NCBI RefSeq assembly: GCF_011075055.1
Contig: NC_058137.1
Span: 22,181,463 to 22,245,462 of the forward strand
Source: Mangifera indica
Taxonomy: Eukaryota > Streptophyta > Magnoliopsida > Sapindales > Anacardiaceae
Length of the DNA: 64,000 nucleotides
Reading direction: 5' to 3'
Of the stretch, positions 39,301 through 49,669 are shown one piece after another. A program made the position numbers and the translations under genes. A model generated the notes under the pieces. The model was not told the DNA's origin. It searched no databases and saw nothing but the letters and a program-made list of their open reading frames with translations. Position 1 is the stretch's first letter; every line of letters begins with the position of its first letter.

Positions 39301-42136
39301 TACATACAAAAGGGTAGACACAATATTACAGTAATGACAAAGAAGTTAATGTATATGTACCAGCTTGGCTGTTTTTTGGCAAAAACCCAGTAAAAGAGGG
39401 CAATCCAAAATGAAGAATATAACCATGATCCTCGACGCTCTTCACATATGCAGTAAGGACCTGTAATAGAACAGAGTTAGTAAATTATGGGTAGAGAAAT
39501 CTACACAAAATTATGAACGCAATCAATAATCAAATGACTGATTAATACAAAGAGATGTGGGAAATCATAGGACAACAGATACATTCTCCAAATCCATAAA
39601 GAAATACAAAACTTTTATGAAAGACTATATTCCAATTTATCTCCACAGCATGTGATGACATATTGTTCTTCATAAAACAACTACATGCTTATCACCACCA
39701 TAAGTTCATTCTCTGTAAATTGATACTAAATGCAGTATTCACAGGATAAAATGCAATTGTATTGCTAAACAAATCACCATACACACACACATATATATGT
39801 GTGCTTGTGTGTGTGTATGTATGTATGTATATATATATTTTACTAAACTAGTTTATTCTATACCATGACAAACACTAACAAGCACAATTTATTCTGAACT
39901 CCTTGTAGCCCAACATCTAAGTATGACTTAAGAAATTTGCTAATCAAGGAAGTCAAAAGCACAAGGCCAAGTTTTTTGAAGCTAAGCACAGATGTGGATA
40001 TTACATCACAAGCAAAAAATATATATATATATGAATTGTCATGATGTTTCAAAATTCTACTTGAAGTAATAACTCATATGGCAGAGATATCAAGTTTAAA
40101 CAGCTAATCTAATTCTACATAATCACTCCAAGATCATTATAGCACTTCTTTTTCTGCACTCTTAAAATACTTCCTTCCCGTAAGCAAATGAGCTGCACAA
40201 CAGAAGTACACTGCCTAGGTCATGCAGGCTACAAGACTTGTGAAGTGGAACAAACCAGTTTAGGTAGTCTTTTTATTTCAACACAATCTCTGCCTCACAC
40301 ACATACGCAAACATAGTCTTGTGGCAAAATTGGCCAACCAATTTGATCAGCCCAGTAGAAAAGCGACAACAAACATGGTGTAAACCAAAGTGCAATTAAG
40401 ATATTGATACTGAGTCAGTACCAAGGAAAATGCACCAGACAAGAACCTAGTGTCTCTTTTTGAGGTTTCAAAGATGCAATCAACAGGCCAACAATCCACC
40501 ACATAAACATGTTTTATTCTTAGTTTTCTCCTCCAATTAAGTTCAGTTCATGTTATGCAGAAAAGCCTATGCAATTTCACTGTTAAGTTAAAAATTCAAC
40601 ACATGAGAATGAATAAAGAAAACTTCAACTTTATTTTTATAGGAAACAAAATTACTAAATTAGATCTTTTAACAATCAAGTTACATACCATTCCTTCTTG
40701 AATAGCATCCAAGGTAAAGCCTTTATGCAACAAAGAAAGGCGCAAAGAAAGCCAGATCTTTCGTTTCCCATTCTCTTTCTTGTCATCATCCAACTGCAAA
40801 ACAATGCAAGAAACCAGCTGCCCAACATGGAATACACTTGGAAGATTGCCTTCACTATCCTGGTAAACAAAAAATATATATATTGAGGTTTTGCAGTTGC
40901 ATAACAAAGATCATAATACAATAATAACCTACAGCATATAAACACCTCAACTTCAGCATCTAAAACAGGATCCAGTGCATCAGTGGCACGAGCTAATCCA
41001 CGTAAGCCCCCTGGAAGACTTATTACAAGGTCTTTCTCGTTTACTTCAGCAACAACTCCCCAAAGCCTCATTCCAGGTGAAATATTCTGGGCATTCATAG
41101 AAGAATAATAAGTCATATTTAATCAAGTTCACACATCTTAATTTAAAAAAAATGAAAATCCCACATGAAGTAATAAAATGAATCAGATTAGACTGGAAAA
41201 ACAATTAAATATTAAGCCATACAAGAACACTCAGAGAACAAAATCTTTCAGAAATTAACAATGCAATAACTACATTTCCTTCTCACATGAAAGTAACTGA
41301 ATACTTACAGCAGAGCTGAAATTTTGAAATCATCAGAAGAAAAGAAAATACAACATAAACTTCTGTTTATAAACAAAAAGAAAGAACCCTGTCTTCTTAG
41401 AAGATAGTACATCCAATTTCAGAAATATATAAGCAATGCATGGAATGTAATCAAAATTTAATGACCATTTAAATAACCTTAACTCAGCAAAGGCAACAAT
41501 ACAAGCATCCCACTTCAACCCACATCATTCAACAATCAGTTGTAAGTGGTACACTAATCTTCATTCTGCCAATTATTTCTTTCAAAAATTTTCATCATTA
41601 AAATTAAGTATTCCAACCGATAATTTAAGTTGACAGCTCTCATGTCAGAAAATTACAAAATTCTATTAAAGGGCACATCTCTATAGGCCTGTACCTTCAA
41701 AGTAATCTTATTGGCATATCTAGGCAGTTTTCCTGTAATGCTATCACCAAAAAGTGATCCCAAATCATCAACAGCTTCTGTACTCTTCTTCTGCATCTTC
41801 CTCTTCTTCTTCTTTAAGCCCCTCTCCTCCGCCTCAAATTCCGCATCAACTTCAGCATAGATTTCATCCCGCTCCCTTTGACTCAAAGTACTTCCCCCAC
41901 CTGTCCACACACAGCAATCATTCAAACAAACTAACTAGTGAATTTAAAAAATAAAAAAAATTAATATATAAAAACTGACCTCGAGGAAAGACGGGAACAT
42001 CGTCGTCCCCAAGCTGCAAAGAAGTGGCGTCATTCGACTCTTTCTTCGAGGCTTTAAACGGCTTCTTCGAGGCCTTGTTTAACTTTGGTCCGTCTTTCGA
42101 CTTCCTCTTCTGCGATTTTTTAGAAGTCGCTGCCAT
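24352..42136 (-). CDS. RRP5: Ribosome biogenesis protein RRP5 (PDCD11-like), S1 and HAT repeats
   Basis: RRP5 is a nucleolar protein needed for early pre-rRNA cleavages of both the 18S and the ITS1/5.8S paths. About 40 exons run down the minus strand. ATG is at 42136 and TGA at 24354-24352. The start is [16 protein letters not shown], a Lys-rich nuclear or nucleolar signal (42136-41980). An acidic/basic exon follows (41900-41695). A long series of at least a dozen S1 RNA-binding repeats comes next; examples are 41086-40946 ([20 protein letters not shown]), 38627-38502, 36303-36118, 33990-33860, 32140-31973, 29082-28463 (two or more repeats in one exon) and 27345-27153. An acidic linker lies at 26633-26258 ([12 protein letters not shown]). 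HAT/TPR-like helical repeats (26164-24352) close the protein, ending [15 protein letters not shown]. No lesion was found in the exons read. Exact borders of some small exons are approximate. Confidence 0.94.
30621..30651. repeat. Homopolymer tract C19 then A12
   Basis: An uninterrupted run of 19 C (30621-30639) is followed at once by 12 A (30640-30651), inside an RRP5 intron. It is a slippage-prone site, and its length may be wrong in the assembly. Confidence 0.8.
39780..39838. repeat. Composite CA/TA/TG microsatellite
   Basis: CACACA repeats pass through TATATATG into TGTGTG and then TATG/TA repeats, within a long RRP5 intron (40682-39462). The CA and TG arms are complementary, so the tract can fold into a hairpin. 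Confidence 0.8.
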
Positions 42137-42280
42137 TGTTCAATTTGAAAACCGTATTGTAATTCTTTTGTAGATATTTCAAAGCTTCAGAGTTCAGAGA
42201 GATTCACAACAACTGTTGTTTCGTGACGACTGCCCAAGCTCACAACGAGTTTGTTGTCTCGTGATGACACTGAACAGAGG

Positions 42281-42289
42281 TTAGGGTTT
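42281..42289 (-). promoter_or_regulatory. Telo-box upstream of RRP5
   Basis: TTAGGGTTT on the plus strand reads AAACCCTAA in the RRP5 direction, about 145 bases before the start codon. Telo-boxes are common in plant promoters of ribosomal-protein and ribosome-biogenesis genes, which fits RRP5. A functional role here is inferred. Confidence 0.55.
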
Positions 42290-43000
42290 AAGGGTTTTAA
42301 ATTAAATCTTGGGAGAATTCTAATTAGTCCCTGTATTTTTTGTTATTCGCGCTTGTTTGAAATACTAACGTTTTGGTCTTTTGACTCAATAATGGTAATC
42401 AACTGTTATTTCAAATATACTGGAATGACAAAACTACCCTTCTAATCAATAATGAAAAATGTTCATAAAAAATATATTAAATATATCTTGCAGTTCATAT
42501 CGAGAGAAGGTAATCCAGCCCTTTAAACCAGGTTTCCGGCCATCTCTCCTTATTCGGGAAAAGGAATTCCAAAGTAAAAATAAGGATAGGAATGACTAAA
42601 ATTCTTAGAACTAAGATAAGTATATTTTTTATTTGTTATATCCCTAGTTTATCTTCTTTATTATATATTTCTTAAACCCTTATATATTAAATTATCTTTA
42701 AATATTTTTAATTATTACAAATATATGTTAACATTTTATCAATATTTTATTATTTTTAAAAAAAAATGGAAAAAGAAAACAAAAAAATTTTCTATGCGGG
42801 GATAGAGAGGGAAGGGGAAATTTTTCTCTCTTAGGAGGAGATAGAGACGGAGATTAAAGTATTCATCACTTATCTAACCTATAGCATCTATTTTCATGTT
42901 ATCGAATCGTTTTCATATGATATTAATTCAAATTTTAGAATTATATTAAAATCTTTAAAGTCTAACCCAATTTAAATCATATTCAGATTAACTTAACAAG

Positions 43001-43778
43001 CCTCAAATTGATGTAGTAAGTTGTGTCCAAACCTGACAAAACTCGTATTATTGTTAACTTCTCTTCCAACATTTTAAAAAACAGTAGCATTTTAAGTATA
43101 TAAGTAGCCTTACATAAGATTTGTCTAAATAACACAATAACTAAAACCAGTGTATCCTATATTCTTCTGAAATCAGTAACAAGGACAATTGTAAACTTGC
43201 AAACTCACCAAACCAATCATCCTTAAACTCAAGCTTCCTTCAGCTTACACCACAATCTACCATCAATTCAAAAAATGATAAAGTTAGACATACTTTAAAA
43301 ATTAATCAAGTTGGTCTGAGTGCAATTCAACGGTTATTGAAACTATTAAGGACTTCACCTTACCACATCTTTAAACCAATACTGATTTAACCTCCTCATT
43401 CGGTGGTTTAAGGATGTGGTAAGGTGAAGTCCTTAATAGCTTTGATGACCATTGCATTGCACTGGAACTAGCTTGGTTAGTTCTTAAAATATATTTGGCT
43501 TAACAAATTTTGACCTGATGGTAGACTATGGTGTTAGCTAAGGGAAACTCGAGTTCAAGGATGACTGGTTTGGTGAACTCATAAGTTTATAGTTGTCTCT
43601 ATTACCAATTAGGAAAGAACATAGGACAGACTGGTTTTAGCTTTTATGTCATTTAGAAAATTCTTATGTGAGACTACTTATTCACTTAAAAGTTATAGTT
43701 TTTGAAAATATTGGAAGGGAAGTTAACGATAATATAAGTTTGGTCAGGTCTGGACATAACTACCACATCAATTTAGGC
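43001..43778. repeat. Long foldback (inverted repeat) with near-perfect central stem
   Basis: The left arm (43001-43378) and right arm (43404-43778) are inverted repeats of about 375 bases at an estimated 75-80% identity by eye. The innermost 36 bases (43343-43378 against 43404-43439) pair completely except for one position that would be a U:G wobble. The loop is 25 bases (43379-43403). There is no ORF. The right end overlaps the start of the neighbouring TTAGGCC element. It could be a foldback transposon remnant or a hairpin small-RNA source. Confidence 0.85.
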
Positions 43779-44573
43779 CAAAAGACTTGTTCGCACCTAA
43801 GATTTGGTGTAATTTCAAAGTTTTATCTGCCAACTTTTAAAAATTTAAATACTCACTTATGAACTAATTTCTATTAAAAATCTAAATTAAGGATAGAGAT
43901 AAAATTGTTATTTATTAATAAATTAAAATTTTATTACATTTTCCTCCCTAAGTTTGAAAATCTCACAATTTTTCCTCACTCAAAGTTTGAAAGGTGCTCA
44001 TTTCTCCTTTCTCCTCTCCGATGACTATTCATCATCTTTGACTGTCGGTTATCTTCCCTTCTACCTTCTCTCCCTCCTAGTCACTCTCCTTTCAATTTTT
44101 AATTGTCTTCATCTTAGACAAAGATGACTGGTCTTAAGATAAAGACACGTTGTCTTTGTCTCTCAAACGAAGATGGTGCATTTTCGTCTCAAAGATCGAT
44201 TGTCTTCATTAGATGAAGACGGTCGAAAATTAAAGGGAGAGTAACTGGGAGGGAAAGTGAAGGCAGGGGGGGAACATGGTCAATGATCGCAGACGCCAAA
44301 TGGTCGTCAAAGAGAAGAGAAAAAAATCTTATAAAATAAATAATCATTTTTTAAACTTTAGATAAAAAATATTATAAGATTTTTAAATCTAAGAAAAAAA
44401 ATATAATAAAACTTTAATTTTTTAAAATTTTTAGTAAATAACGGTTTTACCTTTAACAATAATATAAATTTTTTATAAAAATTAACTTAAAAATAGATAT
44501 TTTAATTTTAAAAAATTAATAGACGGGAGTTTGAAATAACATTAAACCTTGGGTGGGAACGGCTTTTGGCCTA
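43772..44573. mobile_element. Non-autonomous TIR element, TTAGGCC family, copy 2
   Basis: The left end TTTAGGCCAAAAGACTTG and the right end (reverse) TTTTAGGCCAAAAGCCGTTC, followed by CCCACCCAAGGTTT, are inverted repeats. They match the termini at 2798-3737. The interior has short inverted GTCTTCATC/GATGAAGAC segments (44105-44222) and no ORF. Confidence 0.65.
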
Positions 44574-44749
44574 AAACTTTACTCAAAACCAAACACTTTC
44601 TTAAGTTTTATGGCGATAATATATATTTAGCAAATAATGTTAAAGGGGACTTTAGGTTATTCCACGAAAGCCTGTGGGATTTTGTCCATGTGGCATACCC
44701 CCAAGGGTTTTGCTAACTCCAATTTCGAATCTTCGATTAAAAAAAGGCT

Positions 44750-44777
44750 TGGGCTTTAGGTTATTATGAATTGGGCC
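44750..44777 (+). promoter_or_regulatory. Two site II-type motifs upstream of the SCL33-like gene
   Basis: TGGGCT (44750-44755) and TGGGCC (44772-44777) lie about 200 bases before the probable 5' UTR, and AAACCCTA (44967-44974) lies within it. Site II (TGGGCY) plus telo-box pairs are typical of plant growth-related promoters. Function is inferred from the motifs only. Confidence 0.45.
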
Positions 44778-44991
44778 AGGCTTCTTTAGAAAACAAAAAA
44801 GGCCTGGACCTCAACAAACAAATCCTAACTGTACACTTACTCTACGAAGACACAAGTCGACGGCTAAAATAACAGCGCTCAGCAAAGGGAGCATGAAGGG
44901 GAAGTTTCTCGAAACGGCAGAAAGTATTTAAAGCAGAAAAGAGAAATAAAAACGAAGATTCAAAGCAAACCCTAGGTTCCGTGATTCTGAG

Positions 44992-45628
44992 GTGAAATTA
45001 TCATTTCTATATTTCTTGTTAAAATTCTTCATATTTGATTAGTAATTTAAACTTTATTTGCTCTTAGATTTTAAGATTTCGCGTTAAAATTGGAAATGTG
45101 TCGGTATATTTAATATGATTGTGCGATTGTGGGATGATTTGTTAAGTTGGAATTTTCTTTGATTTTATTTGAATTGATTGCAAGATCGAATGATGGAATG
45201 GAAATTGATTCGTTTGCCTCTTGATTTGTTATTATTATCGTTTTCATGTTTAATATCAATATTCCTTTACTGTTTAGGGTTGAATTTTGTGAAATTAAAA
45301 TTTCTGTTGGAAACTAATTAAGTTTCGAGAATGCAAGTTTTATTGATTCAAATTAATTGACTATTGTGATCATTTGAAACCCTTGAGAGGAGTAGTATGG
45401 CTGATGAATGGGCAAATATATCATCTGGTTTGATGTGAGGAATTCATGCCTACTGAGGAAGCCCACTTTTTTTATTTGTTTATCATGTTCAGTAGGTTTT
45501 ATTGTCAGTATTTTCAAAGGGCGTACTGTTGAATGAAAAATAATCTTATTAAAAAACAAAAATGAAATAACTGTCTGTTTTATTGAACGTTTATAAGCTG
45601 TTTTTAAGTATTTTTTTCCCATTCACAG
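44992..45628 (+). other. 5' UTR intron of the SCL33-like gene
   Basis: A donor at GAG|GTGAAA (44992) and an acceptor TTCACAG (ending 45628) bracket an AT- and T-rich stretch, leaving 19 bases before the ATG at 45648. Leader introns are common in plant SR-protein genes. Confidence 0.6.
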
Positions 45629-45647
45629 GTTGTGATATTGTGGGGAA

Positions 45648-47663
45648 ATGAGGGGTCGAAGCTACAGTTACAGTCCACCACCAAGGGGTTATGGCAGGAG
45701 ACATCGCAGCCCTAGCCCCAGAGGTCGTTATGGAGGTCGTGGTAGGGACATGCCTACCAGTCTTCTGGTCCGGAACCTACGCCATGACTGCAGGTTTGTT
45801 TTTTATGATTAGTCATGCTATTTGCCTGTCTTGGGATGTAGATATCACCTTTTGGTGTTTCAGATTTTTTTTTTTTTATAAATTAAAAATGGACATGCTG
45901 GAGTGTAATCCTTATTTTAACTGCACAAAAGTGTTATGTGTATTCTGATAGTGTGATATGGGGCAGATCTATCACTTCTGTCATATTATATATATGGATT
46001 ATTTGTTTATTTCTTATGCTTGGTTAATTCAAAATGAAAGTTGGGAGTTGAACCTAATGGCTTGGTTATATGGTTTGTTTTATGAGTAATGTGTCTTTTT
46101 GTGTGGAAAGCCAGAATGGTTTTTACTGTTTATATAAGCCAAACACGAGTTCTAATTGACAAATGTAAGTTTTATCTATCAAACTGATAAGCATGCGTAA
46201 TTTACAGGCCAGAAGATCTACGAGGACCATTTGGGCAGTTTGGTCATTTGAAGGACATTTACTTGCCACGAGACTATTACACTGGGTAATTATGTCTGTT
46301 GTTGTGCCTGTATAGTTTTTCTGTCTGTTAGTGAATGTAGCACAATAAGTAAGAGTGTCAACGCGACTGTCCCCCTCCTGCCTATGCCGAGTGTTTTTTC
46401 TTAATTTTTGGGGGAAGGGAGGGCAGAGGGGGACTGTTTCTTCATTATCTATGATTGGTTTATGGGAATTTGGTTGTGTTTATTGGAAGTGTTGAAGACA
46501 CCAATGAAGTAATAAAGAACTTTGTTGAAGAGAACAATGAAGTAATAAGAGTACTCTGTTGAAGACACTATCAAGTGATAAGAGTATTGTTCAAGATGAT
46601 TTTAATGTACATCAAGATGGGAAGAAATGGTGGGTTTGAATACATTTTGAAGAAGTTCAAGTCTTGAAGAATTGTCAACTCATTAGATTTTTGGCTCTTA
46701 CAAGGTTAGCTGCCATATGATTGTTTTTGCTGACTACTGTGAGTATATGGGTTGTGCTTATCATGATATCCCATATTACCCTTGATTCAGGATCATGTTT
46801 GTGATTTTGGGTATCAGCTATATGTGGTTAAATTTCTGTGTGTGTTTCTGCTAGTATTGTGATGCTTAATATGTGTATGCGGCAGGGAACCTCGTGGTTT
46901 TGGTTTTGTCCAGTATTTAGATCCTGCTGATGCAGCTGATGCCAAATATCATATGGATGGTTATGTATTTCTTGGCAGAGAATTGACTGTCGTATTTGCG
47001 GAGGAAAACAGGAAAAAACCTTCAGAAATGAGAGCAAGGGAACGGGTTAGGTAAGGAAAGGTCATTTGTTATAAACTCTTCTAAGTGTGAAAGCTTTCTT
47101 AATTTAAATAAAGAAAAATGCCACGTGCACACACTTTGAGTACACAAAATGTCTACACATATGTTATCATGTGATTGAGTATTAATTTATATTTAATTCA
47201 AAATTATTTAATCACATAAAAGTGTGTACAAATAGTTTTATTGTTAAATAAAATCTTCTAATGACTTCTATGACTGGGTTGAGCTAATTTTGATGAACAA
47301 ATGTTTTCTTATCAGGGGTCAATCATATGATCGTAGGCGGTCACCGCTTGAATATTCCCGATCACCACGTTATGTACGGAGTTATTCTCGTAGTCCAGAT
47401 TATTATTCCCCTCCTCCTAGGCAAAGGCGATATTCAAGGTAATTTGAATTCTCTTCTCTATATTTGTGGTTGTTACTACTATGCAATTTCTAGTTCTTTA
47501 TCTCTTCCAATTTAAGACAAGATGAAATTTACTAACAAAATGTCTTGTGTTGCAATGCAGGTCAATGTCACCAAGAGACAGAAGGTACAGAGGGCGATCT
47601 TACTCGAAGTCGCCTTATTCAAGGAGCAGGAGCAGGAGTCGAAGCAAAGAATATAATAGATGA
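45648..47663 (+). CDS. SCL33: SC35-like splicing factor, SCL33/SCL30A type
   Basis: This plant-specific SR protein takes part in splice-site selection in nuclear speckles. Five coding exons (45648-45793, 46208-46285, 46886-47050, 47316-47438, 47561-47663) give 204 residues. The N-terminus MRGRSYSYSPPPRGYGRR is the charged extension typical of the SCL subfamily. The RRM spans about 38-118, with RNP2 LLVRNL (39-44) and RNP1 RGFGFVQY (78-85); LPRDYYTGEP and VVFAEENRKKP match SCL33/SCL30A rather than SCL30 or SCL28. The RS tail ends SRSRSRSRSKEYNR and is shorter than in Arabidopsis SCL33 and SCL30A. The 600-base intron 46286-46885 is the third when the leader intron is counted and carries a GAAG-rich block. 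The choice between the SCL33 and SCL30A names is uncertain. Confidence 0.94.
46485..46672 (+). promoter_or_regulatory. GAAG-rich repeat block in SCL33-like intron 3, candidate splicing regulatory element
   Basis: GAAG occurs about nine times in under 200 bases. Three related units read GTTGAAGAC/GAGAACAATGAAGTAATAA-like, followed by GTTCAAG and TTGAAGAAG motifs. Purine-rich GAAG repeats bind SR proteins, and an auto-regulated GAAG element is described, as I recall, for the long third intron of Arabidopsis SCL33. Position and motif fit that; activity is inferred. Confidence 0.6.
47113..47247. mobile_element. AT-rich MITE family, copy 5, in SCL33-like intron
   Basis: It has CACACACTTTGAGTACACAAAATG on the left and AAAAGTGTGTACAAATAG followed by TTTTATTG on the right, with the shared ATTTAATTCAAAATTATTTAAT core. 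It lies in the intron 47051-47315 and makes up half of it. Confidence 0.75.
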
Positions 47664-49669
47664 ATCTAGTAGGTTGGATGATTAATTTTCGCTTGCTTTG
47701 ATGATATGATTATAAGTTGAACCAAATTATAGAACATTTTGCTTTATGGAATTGCATTTTGCTGATATTAGGCTTGTGTACGCATTTAAATTTTATCTTT
47801 AGTACTATGTTACTAGCCTGTGTACGGATTCAAGCTTTCTATCATATCTTGATACCGTGCAAATATATAATATGTTCTGGGGAAATTTTTTTCATTTTCT
47901 GTTAGGTTTTGCTAGAAGTTCTTATCAATAATAAAAAGATGAAATGATCTTTATAATAATATTAAACTAATAAAAATATTTTTACAATTTATTGAATATA
48001 TTCAAATAATTTTCCTCATACTTGAGCTAAGAGACTTTGGATACAATCACACACCTCAAAGGATCGGATTGAATCAAAAACCAATGTAAACGTACTCTTT
48101 CAGGCATGTAGACTTGCCCACCGTGTCTTACTCTTTTCTAAAAGGGGATATTACGAGAACTCTTCAACCCATCTCCTCTCTTCTCTATCCTTTTCAGACT
48201 TACCCGCCTCTATAATTCTTCTTGTGCTTTAATACCGTTTGACAATAACAATTCTGCAGTAGCAATTCAAAGCATAAACTGTTTTGCAATTGGAATTCGA
48301 AACCATGTTACAACGTGTTTCAGTGGCTTCTTATCTGCTAGCGATAGGCAAGCTCAACCACTGTGAAAAGCCTATTGAAACCAGCCATGGTGGTGGTGGA
48401 TTGGCCATTTGATAGTGGTGATGCTGGGTTGGTTGACAGTCTCAAGTTTGTAGAGTTGTCAGGAGGGGTTGACTGCTTTCAGCTGTGATTCAGTAGGCAG
48501 TGGACCATGGTGATGGTGGTGGTGCTATTGAGTTGGTTGACGCAACGTTAAGAACGTAAGAAGGAAGAGGAAAGGTAGACGGAAGATGAAGAAAGGTGCC
48601 CAGTGCAAAAGGAAATTGACTCTTTTCTGATTTCACCCTTATCAGAAATTGTTCAAATGACAGTATATGATATACACAACAAAAATCCATGACAGCTGAA
48701 AAGTAACTCCTTTTCATGCTTTAGGTAATGAGTAACGATGAAAAGTAAACTGATTCATAACATAACATGCAAAAGGAGAAGAAATTTTAGTAATCAAATT
48801 GACTGGAATCCAATGTAAAACAGATGCAATTATGCTTCTAACCTGCCTATATAAACAAATCACATCTTGTGGTCTGATTATCATATGCTGCGGCAATCTC
48901 CTAAACCACCCATGCCTTGAACAAAGTGTTGCAGAAATACTAACCATAACTTATTTTCCATGCAGAAGATACGCCATGCTGCGTAATTCACCTAACATGC
49001 ATTTTCAGGGGAAAAAACCACTTTTTGCAAGATTACCAGGGTACTTCACAAAAAAATATTACATATTTCAATTCAGGCAAGTCACACCAAAGCATTTTGA
49101 CATAAATGTTGTTCTTACTAAAATTGTTACTTCAACATCTCGCCTACAATTAACCATTTGAACAAGCACAGGCCTAAGACACCAAGAATTCTGGTAAGAA
49201 GTAGATGGCACCTCGACCTCTTTCATTCAGTATGCGGTTGCAAAAATAAATTGAGAAATCTCTCTTCAGTAGCATCATACATCCTCATTTTCTTAAAAAA
49301 TTAGAAAAAGAAAAAAGTGGCACACAAGCTTTGAGAACACTGTAGAGGCATTTAAGCTTAAGGTGTCACTAAGAAGATACCCAAAAATAACAAATAGGCT
49401 TTTAAAAATTACATTATCAAAATTATCAGGCTACTTGTGCGTTTAAGACAGAAGAAAGTTGTCCATATTTTTTTGTCACTTAAAATATTATTTAAGGTTG
49501 TGATAATATTTATTTGAATTAACTTAAAATCAAATGTGTGTTTAGCTCTTCTACATAAAACCCTCATGTTTAACATCAACGACCAGTGATTTCGAAACGT
49601 TTCAAAAATTGGTCGGCGAATTGACCTTCATATTCCACATTCACTTCGGAAGAAACTAGCAATCAAAAA
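47664..49669. other. Intergenic interval SCL33-like to ATXR4-like
   Basis: The SCL33-like 3' UTR is followed by about 1.9 kb without a recognisable gene. Around 48360-48560 there are GGTGGTGGT/ATGGTGATGG repeats. Short ORFs on both strands (48490-49160) show no family signature. Confidence 0.5.

Larger units (their letters stand above)
42137..45647. other. Divergent promoter interval between RRP5 and SCL33-like gene
   Basis: About 3.5 kb separates the two divergent start codons. It holds a telo-box near RRP5, purine-rich repeat remnants (about 42500-42880), a long foldback (43001-43778), a TTAGGCC-family element (43772-44573), site II motifs, and the SCL33-like 5' UTR with its intron. No additional coding gene was seen. 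Confidence 0.65.

Noticed and set aside
41754..41954. Plus-strand Ser-rich ORF
   Set aside because: It is the antisense shadow of the Lys/Glu-rich RRP5 exon 2.
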